Shown here: piece after piece, positions 1 to 7,818 of the stretch
How the letters are laid out: every line of letters begins with the position of its first letter
Numbering within the stretch: position 1 is the stretch's first letter
The notes under the pieces: generated by a model
What the model saw: only the letters and a program-made list of their open reading frames with translations
The model's database searches: none
What the model was told of the DNA's origin: nothing
Assembly: GCA_009780415.1 (NCBI GenBank)
Contig: WRAC01000001.1
Coordinates: 62,001-126,000 of the forward strand
From: Defluviitaleaceae bacterium
GTDB taxonomy: Bacteria > Bacillota > Clostridia > Lachnospirales > WRAX01
DNA length: 64,000 nt
Direction of reading: 5' to 3'
Position numbers and translations under genes: made by a program

Positions 1-543
1 AATTTATGTAACGCAGATGGTATGAAAGACTTCTACCGCTACAATCGTTCAAAGAAGGAACTTTATAATTATATTCGCCGGTCTGACTGTAAAATACCGC
101 GGCATTTATGCAAAATGATTGCTGATATGGACGAAAAATCAGACAAAGTATGGGCAGAGATTGAAAAATTGCCAATCGTACTCCGTCACGGAGATTTCTT
201 CCCGCCCAATATATTTTATGCGGATGACAAAATCATTCTGATAGACTGGGACAGCGCAGGTTGGAGTTATTTGGGTGAAGATATTGTAAACTTGATAGCA
301 GACTCAGGTGACGTTGACCATATGGCGGAATATTATCACACTTGTGTTCCTGCCTATTTGAAAGGTTTCTCGGAGTTTTCAGATGCTTCGCAGATAGAAA
401 GCCTATATATTTACGAACGCATTGTCATGCATTTTGGTTACAGGCTTATAGGCGGCGTTACTTGGCGAAACGATGTGAAGACGCCGGAAGAGCAAAAATC
501 AGACCTTAATGTGCTGCAAAAAATATATGAGATGGAAAATTGA
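1..543 (+). CDS. Aminoglycoside/choline phosphotransferase-family protein, 5' truncated by window edge
   Basis: C-terminal part of an APH-type small-molecule kinase (PF01636 fold). The catalytic loop LRHGDFFPPN carries the HGD...N residues and IDWDSAG is the metal-binding Asp motif. The frame stays open to base 1, so the ATG at 22 in the ORF track is an internal Met and the N-terminal ATP-binding lobe lies outside the window. The family transfers phosphate to aminoglycosides, choline, homoserine or similar hydroxyl compounds in the cytoplasm; the substrate cannot be told from this fragment. A weak G-rich hairpin (about 553-574) follows the stop. Confidence 0.75.
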   Translation, partial: NLCNADGMKDFYRYNRSKKELYNYIRRSDCKIPRHLCKMIADMDEKSDKVWAEIEKLPIVLRHGDFFPPNIFYADDKIILIDWDSAGWSYLGEDIVNLIADSGDVDHMAEYYHTCVPAYLKGFSEFSDASQIESLYIYERIVMHFGYRLIGGVTWRNDVKTPEEQKSDLNVLQKIYEMEN

Positions 544-715
544 CAGCCTGGGGGGCGGACACAAAGTCTGTCCCTTAGATTATTGACTATATACGTTTTA
601 AAGTCCGTGAATGTTGCATTCCGGGCTTGTAAAAATCAGTTATATCCAAACAATATGTTGATACGGTTAATTCATTGTGATAATGTTAACGGGAAAGCAC
701 GAACGGAGGGTTTGT

Positions 716-1564
716 ATGGATATATCCGTAAGCCGCGGGGGAGAGCCCGCGTATGAGTTAATGTTCGACACACTGATGACGGAGGTTTACGGCTTCTCCT
801 TCTCGCCCTGGCTTGAGCGCAAGCTGTGGGACGAACGGTACGAGAGCTATTCGTTTATAAGGGACGGCAAAATGCTGTCGAACGTCTGCATATACAAAAC
901 CGATCTGCTGATACGGGGGGAGCGCGTCCGCGCACACCAAATCGGCGCGGTCGCCACGTTGGAGGGCGAGAGGGGCAAGTCGCTGTCACGCACGCTGATA
1001 GAGCATATTTTAGGCGCGTACCCCGGCACCCCGGCGTTTTTGTACGCGGGCGCGGATGTACTGAATTTCTATCCGCGCTTCGGGTTTCAAAGGAAGTACA
1101 CCTATCGCCCGGTGCTTGGGGCTTCGATAAATAACAAAACGGAAAATGCCGTGAAGTACCTGCCCGACGACGCGTTTGTGCAGAAAATGCTTTACGGGGG
1201 GCGTGTTTATTCGGATTTGGCGGACGCAATGAACATGCAAAGCGTGCAGATGTTCCGTTTGCTGATGTCCTACACCGACAACATTTATTTCCTGCCCGGC
1301 TGCGGGGCGCTGGTTGTCGCGAGGCAGAAGGATGATAAGCTGTTCATTGCCGATGTGATTACGGAGAAGCCGCTTGCGTTTGACATACTTTGCAACGAGC
1401 TGCCCTTTAACGGGGTGGAGCTTGTTGAGTTTGGGTTCTGCCCGGATTGGCTGGGCGCCGTTCCGCGCTGGGAGCGGATGGATTGGGACAGGGAGCCGGT
1501 TTTTTTCTTTGGCGATTGGGAGCTGCCCGAGATATTCCGTTTTCCGGTTTTGTCGGCGACGTAG
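716..1564 (+). CDS. GNAT-family N-acetyltransferase
   Basis: About 282 aa. The N-terminal half has the GNAT layout, with HQIGAVATLEGERGKSLS giving a beta4/pyrophosphate-loop-like stretch followed by a YPRFGFQ motif typical of the last strand of the acetyl-CoA fold. The C-terminal ~130 residues are an added domain of the kind found in two-domain GNATs, so the enzyme is longer than a minimal GNAT (~150 aa). I chose the ATG at 716 rather than 677 because ACGGAGGG lies just upstream of 716. Substrate unknown. It stands alone between the phosphotransferase and the exported-protein cluster. Confidence 0.7.
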   Translation: MDISVSRGGEPAYELMFDTLMTEVYGFSFSPWLERKLWDERYESYSFIRDGKMLSNVCIYKTDLLIRGERVRAHQIGAVATLEGERGKSLSRTLIEHILGAYPGTPAFLYAGADVLNFYPRFGFQRKYTYRPVLGASINNKTENAVKYLPDDAFVQKMLYGGRVYSDLADAMNMQSVQMFRLLMSYTDNIYFLPGCGALVVARQKDDKLFIADVITEKPLAFDILCNELPFNGVELVEFGFCPDWLGAVPRWERMDWDREPVFFFGDWELPEIFRFPVLSAT

Positions 1565-1598
1565 AATCGGGGGTGCAACTCAGATTGTAAAAAATTAC

Positions 1599-1627
1599 TT
1601 GACACAAAGAACTCGTCAACGTATAAT
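1599..1627 (+). promoter_or_regulatory. Sigma-A type promoter for the exported protein at 1666
   Basis: TTGACA (1599-1604), exactly 17 bases, then TATAAT (1622-1627). Transcription would start near 1634, giving a leader of about 30 nt that carries the AAGGAG ribosome site. Confidence 0.85.
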
Positions 1628-1665
1628 ACAGATAGTGACAAAATATAAACTAAGGAGTGAATTTT

Positions 1666-2298
1666 ATGTTGAGAAAAAAGAAGCTGTTTGTAGCTGCGTT
1701 AATGGCGGTTGTGCTTGTGCTTTCATTAACGCCTGTGTCCGCCGCCTTTGACGGCGCGGCGAGGCCGCAAAGCCCGGTCAACGTTTCGGACTTAGCTTAT
1801 CGGGTGCTGGCGGCAACCGAAGCGAACGAGGCATACAGAGCCGGAAGGATGAGTTTATCTGAAGCGCCTCACATACATATAACATTTGATGAATTTGTGG
1901 CGTTACGGAACTCAAGGCTGCCGGAGGCGATGGCGGCTAACGCGGCTTTGGAAGCGTTAATGGCTTCTTCTTCGTCTGTTGGTTACGGAGGGTACACAAA
2001 AAGCAATAGTGATTTTGATAAAACCAAAAATTTCGATGATGAAGAAATTGTTATGTGGATAGGGAATATTTCTTCAACAATGGGCTGGTTTTTTGGCCGT
2101 TTTGAGGTAGGCAGTTTGCTTACGCGAGATAGGGTAAGGACACAAGCATCCGCTCCGTCCGGTATCTCAAAACGGGCTATGGTTACATCGGGCAGCAATT
2201 CAAACACCACAAGCTGGATACGTACCGGTAATGCCATAACCAGTTATGTAAATTTATCTAATAATTCGGCAATATTTGAAGCCGAAGCGCAACAATAG
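1666..2298 (+). CDS. Exported protein of unknown function
   Basis: 210 aa. A Lys/Arg-rich start (MLRKKK), a hydrophobic core and a cleavage site near PVSAA form a clear Sec signal peptide of about 26 residues. The mature part is Ser/Asn-rich, with GYGGYTKSNSDFDKTKN in the middle. I do not recognise a family. The start is the ATG at 1666; the GTG at 1657 in the ORF track overlaps the AAGGAG site. A strong consensus promoter and a 12-bp terminator hairpin bracket the gene, so it is likely well expressed and monocistronic. It may be functionally linked to the two small membrane proteins downstream. Confidence 0.75.
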   Translation: MLRKKKLFVAALMAVVLVLSLTPVSAAFDGAARPQSPVNVSDLAYRVLAATEANEAYRAGRMSLSEAPHIHITFDEFVALRNSRLPEAMAANAALEALMASSSSVGYGGYTKSNSDFDKTKNFDDEEIVMWIGNISSTMGWFFGRFEVGSLLTRDRVRTQASAPSGISKRAMVTSGSNSNTTSWIRTGNAITSYVNLSNNSAIFEAEAQQ

Positions 2299-2314
2299 GG
2301 AAAATGCCGCGTGA

Positions 2315-2351
2315 ACGACCGGAATCGCTATGATTCCGGTCGTCTATTTTT
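2315..2351 (+). terminator. Intrinsic terminator after the exported protein
   Basis: A perfect 12-bp stem (ACGACCGGAATC / GATTCCGGTCGT) with a 5-base loop is followed by CTATTTTT. The T-tract, but not the hairpin, is repeated in front of the second paralogue at about 2943. Confidence 0.85.
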
Positions 2352-2369
2352 ATGTGGGGATGGTGTTTT

Positions 2370-2936
2370 ATGCGTAAATTCATTAAGTCTATAAAGGGTA
2401 AGATAATCCTAGGCATCCTTGCCGCGCTTTTACTTACCGCGGGAACTTACGGCGTTTTGGTCGCCCGTTTCATAAAGCTGAATTTTGATCCTTTATTGAA
2501 TGAAAAGCTGGTTAGAAATCTTGATGATGATTGGACTACATACAGTTATGTCGATGAGCGGTATAGATATGGTTTAGGCCGGGCACGGCCCCGCTCTTTC
2601 AGTACCTGGGCGCAAATGGCTACGCTTACGCATATTGAAAACAATGACGGGCTTCTTACATATATATCCGATATCTATATTTCATTTCAGGCGCATACCT
2701 TCGGCAGCATAAATTATACCCGCCGGTACAATCTCAGCTTGACTTATTTGGGGACGGGTACAGAATACCGCCGCTACTCCGGAATGAGAGGGGCGAGGGT
2801 GGACGTAAACGGCCAGCTTCTTCCGGATTTTGAGTACCACAGCGACTGGCTTTTTGTATACGAGAATTATTATAACGAAATTATGGCTTTCATTCAAGAA
2901 CACAAGGAGTTTTACGGGGAGGAGAATTTTAGGTAA
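2370..2936 (+). CDS. Small membrane-anchored protein, tandem paralogue 1
   Basis: 188 aa. A basic start (MRKFIKSIKGK) leads into one hydrophobic segment (about residues 11-30) and then a ~155-residue extracytoplasmic domain rich in Tyr, Arg and Asp, so it is probably a single-pass or uncleaved-signal protein facing outward. No family recognised. The ATG at 2370 is chosen by alignment with the neighbouring paralogue and by the GGGGATGG site; the 2352 start is an over-extension. It differs from the downstream copy by about twenty residues and one missing codon (ENNDG versus ETNDDG). No clear promoter of its own is seen; expression may come from read-through of the terminator. Confidence 0.7.
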   Translation: MRKFIKSIKGKIILGILAALLLTAGTYGVLVARFIKLNFDPLLNEKLVRNLDDDWTTYSYVDERYRYGLGRARPRSFSTWAQMATLTHIENNDGLLTYISDIYISFQAHTFGSINYTRRYNLSLTYLGTGTEYRRYSGMRGARVDVNGQLLPDFEYHSDWLFVYENYYNEIMAFIQEHKEFYGEENFR

Positions 2937-2967
2937 GTAACCTATTTTTATGTAGGGATGGTGTTTT

Positions 2968-3537
2968 ATGCGTAAATTCATTAAGTCCGTAAAAGGGAAA
3001 ATAATCCTAGGCATACTTGCCGCGCTTTTACTTACCGCGGGAACTTACGGCGTTTTGGTCGCCCGTTTCATAAAGCTGAATTTTGATCCTTTATTAAATG
3101 AAAAGCTAATTAGAAATCTTGATGATGATTGGACTACATACAGTTATGTCGATGAACGCTATGTATATGGTTTAGGCCGGGCACGGCCCCGCTCTTTCAG
3201 TACCTGGGCGCAAATGGCTACGCTTACGCATATTGAAACAAATGACGACGGGCTTGTTGTGTATATATCCGATATCTATATTTCATTTCGGGTGAATACT
3301 GCGGGCAGAATAAATTATAACCGCCGATACAATCTCAGCTTGACTTATTTGGGGACGGGTACAGAATACCGCCGCTACTCCGGTATGAAAGGGGCGATGG
3401 TGGACGTAAACGGCCAGCTTCTTCCGGATTTTGAGTACCACAGCGACTGGCTTTTTGTATACGAAAATTATTATGACGAAATTATGGCTTTCATTCAAGA
3501 ACACAAGGAGTTTTACGGGGAGGAGAATTTTAGGTAA
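2968..3537 (+). CDS. Small membrane-anchored protein, tandem paralogue 2
   Basis: 189 aa and nearly identical to the upstream protein: the N-terminal membrane segment and the C-terminal stretch ending EEFYGEENFR-like (GEENFR) are conserved. The differences cluster around residues 90-115 (FRVNTAGRINYNRR versus FQAHTFGSINYTRR). The duplicated unit includes the ribosome site and the short leader ending GGTGTTTTATG. Same unknown function; possibly a variable surface pair. Confidence 0.7.
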   Translation: MRKFIKSVKGKIILGILAALLLTAGTYGVLVARFIKLNFDPLLNEKLIRNLDDDWTTYSYVDERYVYGLGRARPRSFSTWAQMATLTHIETNDDGLVVYISDIYISFRVNTAGRINYNRRYNLSLTYLGTGTEYRRYSGMKGAMVDVNGQLLPDFEYHSDWLFVYENYYDEIMAFIQEHKEFYGEENFR

Positions 3538-3555
3538 GTAACATGGTCTTAACGG

Positions 3556-3583
3556 CAGGGGCAGTCCTTTTGGGCTGCCCCTG
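3556..3583. terminator. Hairpin between convergent genes
   Basis: CAGGGGCAG / CTGCCCCTG, 9-bp stem with a 10-base loop, lies between the + strand paralogue and the - strand collagen gene. The flanking T-tracts are weak, so it is a probable but not ideal bidirectional terminator. A similar CAGGGGCAGA hairpin follows the gene at 31073-32260. Confidence 0.55.
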
Positions 3584-3592
3584 ACGCTATGC

Positions 3593-5338
3593 CTATTTCT
3601 TCCTCAAATGCGCTCCCGATACCCCGTCGTCCGCGAACCTGAACAGGGATAAATGCCCCGTGCTGCTGGTACTGCCGGAAGCGTTCGCGATAGTTCCGGT
3701 GTGGTTCGACCCGTTTACGATGCGTAAAGCCGTCCCCGCCGCGAAATATCCAACCCTTGTAAGCACGATCTGCCCTGTGGTTCCCAGATTGGACGCGCCG
3801 GCAACGGGGGAGGTATGGTTAATCTCGATATAGAAATAATTGTCCGGCGGATTCCCCGCAGCCAACGACAATACGCATGTCAGTGAGTAAAGCCCGGGCA
3901 TCGTTATCGTGAAGGTTTCGACGCCGTCATAATCTATACCTTCGGCGTAATACTGCTGCGGCGACTCATTCAAAGGCGGGAATCTGACCGCCCCGCCGCT
4001 TGGAATGGCTTGGATGCCTATTATATTGGCATTTAAGAAGGGTTGTAAAACAGGCTCCGCTGAACCCGGCGGGCCTTGAATGCCTTGCTCGCCCTGATCA
4101 CCTTTTTCACCTTGCTGGCCTTCGCAGCCTTGAGGGCCCCGGGGGCCTCTGGGGCCTTGCTCACCCCGGTCGCCTTTTTCGCCGTCGTCGCCCTTCAGGC
4201 CCTGAGGGCCTTGCGGGCCTTGAATACCTTGCTGGCCTTGCTCGCCCTGATCGCCTTGTTGGCCCTGGTCGCCCTGACCGCCTTGCGGACCTTGGGGACC
4301 CTGCGGACCCTGCGGGCCTTGAGGACCTTGAGGACCTTGAGGACCTTGAGGACCTGGGGGGCCTTGCTCGCCCTGATCGCCTTGCTGGCCCTGATCGCCC
4401 TGACCGCCTTGCGGACCTTGGGGACCCTGCGGGCCTTGCGGACCCTGCGGGCCTTGAGAGCCTTGAGGGCCTGGAGGACCCTGCTCGCCTTGATCGCCTT
4501 TATCGCCTTGAGGGCCTTGAGGACCCTGCGGACCTTGGGGGCCTTGCTCACCCGGACAGCCTTGAGGCCCTTTGGGGCCTTGTTCGCCGGGACAGCCCTG
4601 CGGGCCTTGGGGGCCTTGCTCACCCGGACAGCCTTGAGGCCCTTTGGGGCCTTGCTCGCCGGGACAGCCTTGAGGGCCTTGGGGGCCTTGGTCGCCCTTT
4701 TGCCCTTGGTCGCCTTTGGGGCCCTGGTCGCCTTTGGGGCCTTGTTCGCCGGGACAGCCCTGCGGGCCTTGGGGGCCTTGGTCACCCTTTTGCCCTTGGT
4801 CGCCTTTGGACCCCTGGTCGCCTTTGGGGCCTTGCTCGCCGGGACGGCCCTGCGGGCCTTGGTCACCCTTTTGCCCTTGGTCGCCTTTGGGGCCCTGGTC
4901 ACCTTTGGGGCCTTGGTCGCCTTTGGGACCTCGGTCACCCTTGCAGCCCGGCGGCCCTGCCGGACCTTGTTCGCCCGGGCAGCCTTGCGGGCCCATGGGG
5001 CCGGGCTCTCCCGGACAGCCTCTCGGCCCGGCGGGGCCGGTTTCGCCCGGACAGCCTCTCGGCCCCGGCGGGCCTTGCGGGCAGGGATCGGTTTTGTGAT
5101 CACCGTCGCAGTCATGTTTGTGTCTGTGCCCGTGTCTATGGTCTTCTCTGTATTCATCCCTGCATCCGTGCCTATGGTCTTCTCTGTATTCATCCCTGCA
5201 TCCGTGCCTATGGTCTTCTCTGTAGTCGTCCCAGCAGTCGTCTCTGTAGTCATCTCTGCATCCATGACTGCCCTTTTCTTCATTTCTCCTTTCGTACCAC
5301 CAAGAAACTTCCCTATTGCGGTCTGACCTATCTGACAT
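3593..5338 (-). CDS. Collagen-like surface protein with BclA-type C-terminal domain
   Basis: 581 aa. The N-terminus (~85 residues) is highly charged, with three copies of a 12-residue unit [12 protein letters not shown], His/Asp/Cys-rich and possibly metal-binding or cross-linking. About 330 residues of Gly-X-Y triplets follow ([18 protein letters not shown]), then a ~150-residue C-terminal domain of the type that trimerises bacterial collagens such as Bacillus BclA (ends [16 protein letters not shown]). There is no signal peptide, as in exosporium collagens, so a spore-surface or cell-surface role is inferred. TATAGGAGG precedes the ATG. The long antisense ORFs over this gene come from its repetitive, GC-rich composition. 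Confidence 0.85.
   Translation of the reverse strand: MSDRSDRNREVSWWYERRNEEKGSHGCRDDYRDDCWDDYREDHRHGCRDEYREDHRHGCRDEYREDHRHGHRHKHDCDGDHKTDPCPQGPPGPRGCPGETGPAGPRGCPGEPGPMGPQGCPGEQGPAGPPGCKGDRGPKGDQGPKGDQGPKGDQGQKGDQGPQGRPGEQGPKGDQGSKGDQGQKGDQGPQGPQGCPGEQGPKGDQGPKGDQGQKGDQGPQGPQGCPGEQGPKGPQGCPGEQGPQGPQGCPGEQGPKGPQGCPGEQGPQGPQGPQGPQGDKGDQGEQGPPGPQGSQGPQGPQGPQGPQGPQGGQGDQGQQGDQGEQGPPGPQGPQGPQGPQGPQGPQGPQGPQGGQGDQGQQGDQGEQGQQGIQGPQGPQGLKGDDGEKGDRGEQGPRGPRGPQGCEGQQGEKGDQGEQGIQGPPGSAEPVLQPFLNANIIGIQAIPSGGAVRFPPLNESPQQYYAEGIDYDGVETFTITMPGLYSLTCVLSLAAGNPPDNYFYIEINHTSPVAGASNLGTTGQIVLTRVGYFAAGTALRIVNGSNHTGTIANASGSTSSTGHLSLFRFADDGVSGAHLRKK
5150..5232 (-). repeat. 36-bp tandem repeats inside the collagen-like gene
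   Basis: A 36-base unit (12 codons, [12 protein letters not shown]) is present about three times, the outer copies diverged. The unit length keeps frame, so copy number can vary without breaking the protein. Confidence 0.8.
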
Positions 5339-5433
5339 TATCTAGCCTCCTATAATACCGCATATGTTTTGATGGTATATAATATGATATTTAACAATTT
5401 TTGTGAGCGTACACAGGATATTGGGGCGGCATT

Positions 5434-5459
5434 AAAAAGGGCAGACACAAGGCCTGCCC
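5434..5459 (-). terminator. Intrinsic terminator on - strand upstream of collagen gene
   Basis: On the - strand GGGCAG..CTGCCC forms a stem followed by TTTTT. It would stop read-through from the antitoxin RNA or MFS transcripts into the collagen-like gene. Confidence 0.7.
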
Positions 5460-5511
5460 ATCTCTATCCGCGCGGATATAACAAACCATTTTCCCTAAAA
5501 GATACCAAATG

Positions 5512-5540
5512 TTGACAAATTTCGGAAAACCGCCTATAAT
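5512..5540 (+). promoter_or_regulatory. Promoter of Hol-Tox toxin A
   Basis: TTGACA (5512-5517), 17 bases, TATAAT (5535-5540): a full consensus promoter 65 bases upstream of the small toxin ORF. Confidence 0.9.
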
Positions 5541-5604
5541 AATGCTTGTGTGTCATGTGAAAAGGGACGGTTTGTAGCTTAGCCTCTGTATAGGAGGTGA
5601 AGCC

Positions 5605-5709
5605 ATGTCGGTTTTCGAAGCTTTAATGTTTGCAATCGCGTTCGCAACGTTGATTTACTGCATCGCCCGCGATAAGAACAAGAAAAACAAGCGAAGAAAA
5701 CGGAAATAA
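5605..5709 (+). CDS. Putative holin-like toxin (Hol-Tox), type I toxin peptide A
   Basis: 34 aa, too short for the ORF track. It begins MSVFEALMFAIAFATLIY and ends in a very basic tail (KNKKNKRRKRK). The pattern of MS-x-(Y/F)-E, one ~17-residue hydrophobic helix and a Lys/Arg tail matches the Firmicutes Hol-Tox peptides, thought to insert in the membrane. GGAGGTGAAGCC precedes the ATG. A consensus promoter drives it, and a convergent antisense promoter lies beyond its 3' end, as in type I toxin-antitoxin loci. Toxicity is inferred, not shown. It diverges from the copies at 7.6 and 9.0 kb. Confidence 0.75.
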   Translation: MSVFEALMFAIAFATLIYCIARDKNKKNKRRKRK

Positions 5710-5842
5710 CCGCGCCCACTTTTGACCAAGGTATGCGCGGTTAATCCGGAATAACTATACTTTCGGCTTTGACTGAGGCAAGCCGGCCGCCTTTTAAAAC
5801 AGTGATACATACTGAGGGGGTTACCCGCCCTCTCTTTACTTT
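5700..5842 (-). ncRNA. Antisense antitoxin RNA A (predicted)
   Basis: A - strand promoter TTGACA (5872-5877), 17-base spacer, TATGAT (5849-5854) would start an RNA near 5842 that runs toward the toxin and ends at the shared hairpin 5708-5742. The RNA would overlap the 3' end of the toxin message. There is no ORF in it. Confidence 0.7.
5708..5742. terminator. Shared convergent terminator of TA module A
   Basis: AACCGCG / CGCGGTT stem around a ~21-base loop directly after the toxin stop, usable by both converging RNAs. Confidence 0.65.
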
Positions 5843-5891
5843 ACCATAATCATACCAAATACATCCGCAGCTGTCAAGCGTCGTTTGCGCT

Positions 5892-5933
5892 TTACCTATT
5901 ACCTATTACCTATTATTTATTGCCTATTACCTA
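5892..5933. repeat. Heptanucleotide short tandem repeat (CTATTAC), copy 1
   Basis: Six or so units of a CCTATTA/CTATTGC heptamer at the 3' end of the MFS gene. The same repeat sits at the 3' ends of the genes at 38164 and 39832. Confidence 0.8.
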
Positions 5934-7129
5934 ATTTTAATTCCCTTAGCGACGACGAAATTTGCCGCGGACATCAGCCCCGCGAGGATAAACACATACT
6001 CCGGCCCGAAGTTTACCCATATCATGCCGCACACCGCGGAACCGGCAATGGCGAGGATATGGTCAATGGACATGCCCAGCGACAGCGACGGCGTCACATC
6101 CTCCGGGCGCAGGGCGATCTGGCGCATGTAGATGGCGCGGTCCATGCCGAACTGCGCGGTCATGCGGTCTACGATGTTCAGCAGGTAAACCAGCAGCATC
6201 GCCGGCCCCGCCAGCGACACGGCCCGCGCGCCGACCCAGCGGCTCAGCAGCCCGTAAGCTATGTAAACCCCGATAAACGCCAGCGCCTCGATCATCATCA
6301 CCTTGCGCACGCCGTAGCGGTCAATCCAGCGGCCCACGATTGGCACGAAGAAAATGCCGATAAACGCGCCGATTACGGCCAATATGGACATGGAGTCCGC
6401 GCGGAAGCCCAGCAGCTCAATCAGCACCCAGGGGCTGTAAACAATCATTATCTGCTTGCGCCCGCCGAAGAAGGCGCAGATTATATAATACCGTATGTAT
6501 TCTTTCCGGAAAATAAACCTCGCGTTCACCGGCGCGTCTTTTTCCGGAGCGGGATCGACCTTCCGCAATATGCCAAAGAAAACCGCCGCCAGTATGAAAC
6601 ACGCCGCGCTTAATAAAAACACCGCAACCGGAACCCCGAAATCGAAAAAGCCGAACCGGAACCCAAAGAAAATTATCAGCCCGGCAAGCATGGAAAACGC
6701 CATGGACATAGAGTTGAACCGGCCCATCATCCGGCCCATGCCGCGGTCTTTAACCAGCGACAGCCCTATGGAATCCCTCACCGGCATGTTCATATGCGTG
6801 CCCAGCGAATAGATGAAGATAAAGATCAGCATAACGCCGAACGAGGGCCGCCACAGACCCAGCACGGTCATCCCCGCCGCAGCCAGAAGCATGGCGATTA
6901 TGGCGGTTTTTACGTTTTTAAGAAACGCCAGCGACGCTATCAAAAGGAGCGAGATAACCCCGGGCATCTCACGCGGGAACTCGATAAAACCGCGGTCTTG
7001 CGCCGTTGCGTTGTAAGCCTCCCTGAAATAATTCGACAGGATCGAGTCGCTAAGCCCCATCGCCAGGCCCGTAAAGGCCGAAATTATAAGGAAAACCATG
7101 ATGCCGTCGATTTTTCTGTTTTTTCCCAT
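5927..7129 (-). CDS. MFS transporter
   Basis: 400 aa with about 12 hydrophobic segments in two halves joined by a cytoplasmic loop near residues 205-220 (RKVDPAPEKDAP). The second half has the loop GRWIDRYGVRKV, a version of the MFS D-R-x-G-R/K signature. It is an inner-membrane carrier, probably exporting or importing a small solute; substrate unknown. It starts MGKNRKIDGIM and has its own promoter. It runs opposite to the neighbouring toxin genes and splits the TA array. Its stop lies at the edge of a heptamer repeat. Confidence 0.85.
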   Translation of the reverse strand: MGKNRKIDGIMVFLIISAFTGLAMGLSDSILSNYFREAYNATAQDRGFIEFPREMPGVISLLLIASLAFLKNVKTAIIAMLLAAAGMTVLGLWRPSFGVMLIFIFIYSLGTHMNMPVRDSIGLSLVKDRGMGRMMGRFNSMSMAFSMLAGLIIFFGFRFGFFDFGVPVAVFLLSAACFILAAVFFGILRKVDPAPEKDAPVNARFIFRKEYIRYYIICAFFGGRKQIMIVYSPWVLIELLGFRADSMSILAVIGAFIGIFFVPIVGRWIDRYGVRKVMMIEALAFIGVYIAYGLLSRWVGARAVSLAGPAMLLVYLLNIVDRMTAQFGMDRAIYMRQIALRPEDVTPSLSLGMSIDHILAIAGSAVCGMIWVNFGPEYVFILAGLMSAANFVVAKGIKIR

Positions 7130-7149
7130 TATCTCCCCCCGCGCATTAT

Positions 7150-7178
7150 AGTATATATCTATTTAACCCCCCTGTCAA
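7150..7178 (-). promoter_or_regulatory. Promoter of the MFS gene
   Basis: On the - strand TTGACA (7173-7178), 17 bases, TATACT (7150-7155), about 20 bases before the MFS start codon. Confidence 0.75.
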
Positions 7179-7265
7179 ATTATGTATATAATTATCATGA
7201 ATTCCCCGTCTGCCTGGGTTAAAATGATAAGGTGTTCAAAAATGCCGCCGGGATGGCAGGGGACT

Positions 7266-7328
7266 ATGTTCGTAGTTCTAATTAAACTAATGATTTACAT
7301 AGCAGATAAATTTTCCAAAAGAAAATAA
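7266..7328 (+). pseudogene. Truncated Hol-Tox toxin (unit 1)
   Basis: Only the last 19 codons match the intact toxin (VVLIKLMIYIADKFSKRK then stop), placed behind an ATG created at the junction. The normal promoter, leader and N-terminus are missing. Its antisense partner is intact. Confidence 0.8.
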
Positions 7329-7405
7329 CCGCCACTCTTTAGCCGGATAACGGTTATTTTCTACCACTTATTTTGGCTAACCGCTTACCGGCAACGCCTT
7401 TTTAT
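7319..7405 (-). ncRNA. Antisense antitoxin RNA, unit 1 (orphan)
   Basis: - strand promoter TTGACA (7435-7440), 17 bases, TATAAT (7412-7417), then an RNA ending at the hairpin 7321-7361. The cognate toxin is truncated, so this antitoxin is an orphan that could still act on the intact copies. Confidence 0.75.
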
Positions 7406-7468
7406 GTCCTCATTATACCTAACAAAAACTCTCCTGTCAATATATTTCGCTTAAACTCCGCAATTTAA

Positions 7469-7497
7469 TTGACAATAAGTCACCCTTGTAATACAAT
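7469..7497 (+). promoter_or_regulatory. Toxin promoter, unit 2
   Basis: TTGACA (7469-7474), 17 bases, TACAAT (7492-7497). The leader is ~90 nt with a GGGAC-TT-GTCCC hairpin and a CCCCTCCC..AGGGGG stem that would bury the ribosome site, as in type I toxins whose full-length message is poorly translated. Confidence 0.85.
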
Positions 7498-7594
7498 GAT
7501 CCACGTGGGACTTGTCCCATAGGCGCTGCCATTAGTACACTCTTTGTGTGCGAAGCGGTAGGCGGTTGGCCCCTCCCTGAAAGGGGGTGAGGCT

Positions 7595-7702
7595 ATGTCT
7601 GCATATGATACTATAATCATTATATTTGTAGCTATGACATTCGTCGTAGTTCTAATTAAACTAATGATTTACATAGCAGATAAATTTTCTAAAAGAAAAT
7701 AA
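7595..7702 (+). CDS. Putative holin-like toxin (Hol-Tox), unit 2
   Basis: 35 aa, missed by the ORF track. Starts MSAYDTIIIIFVAMTF, has one continuous ~24-residue hydrophobic helix and ends IADKFSKRK. This is the Hol-Tox plan (MS-x-Y, single helix, basic tail). Ribosome site AGGGGGTGAGG, itself inside a potential stem. The peptide is identical to the one in unit 4, though the DNA differs at a few silent positions, consistent with selection on the peptide. A convergent antisense promoter follows. Confidence 0.8.
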   Translation: MSAYDTIIIIFVAMTFVVVLIKLMIYIADKFSKRK

Positions 7703-7778
7703 CCGCCACTCTTTAGCCAGATAACGGTTATTTTCAATCGTATTATTGGCTAACCGCTTACCGGCAACGCCTTTTTAT
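7692..7778 (-). ncRNA. Antisense antitoxin RNA, unit 2
   Basis: - strand promoter TTGACA (7808-7813), 17 bases, TATAAT (7785-7790). RNA of ~85 nt ending at the 11-bp hairpin GAAAATAACCG / CGGTTATTTTC (7695-7735), overlapping the toxin stop codon. Confidence 0.8.
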
Positions 7779-7818
7779 ATCTTTATTATACCCGGCAAAA
7801 GCGATGCTGTCAAGATAT

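Larger units (their letters stand above)
2344..3540 (+). repeat. Tandem gene duplication, unit about 600 bp
   Basis: Bases from about 2344 to 2942 recur from about 2943 to 3540 with few differences. The repeat starts at the CTATTTTTATG tract just after the terminator hairpin and covers the leader, ribosome site and whole gene. The offset is 598 bp at the start codon and 601 bp at the stop because one codon was gained or lost. Confidence 0.9.

Noticed and set aside
551-577. Terminator after the phosphotransferase
   Set aside because: Stem has a bulge and lacks a T-tract; too weak to list as a feature.
4000-5355. Long ORFs (451, 416 and 362 aa) overlapping the collagen-like gene
   Set aside because: They are frame shadows of a Gly-Pro-rich repeat; low-complexity Leu/Ala/Arg composition, no ribosome site or family.
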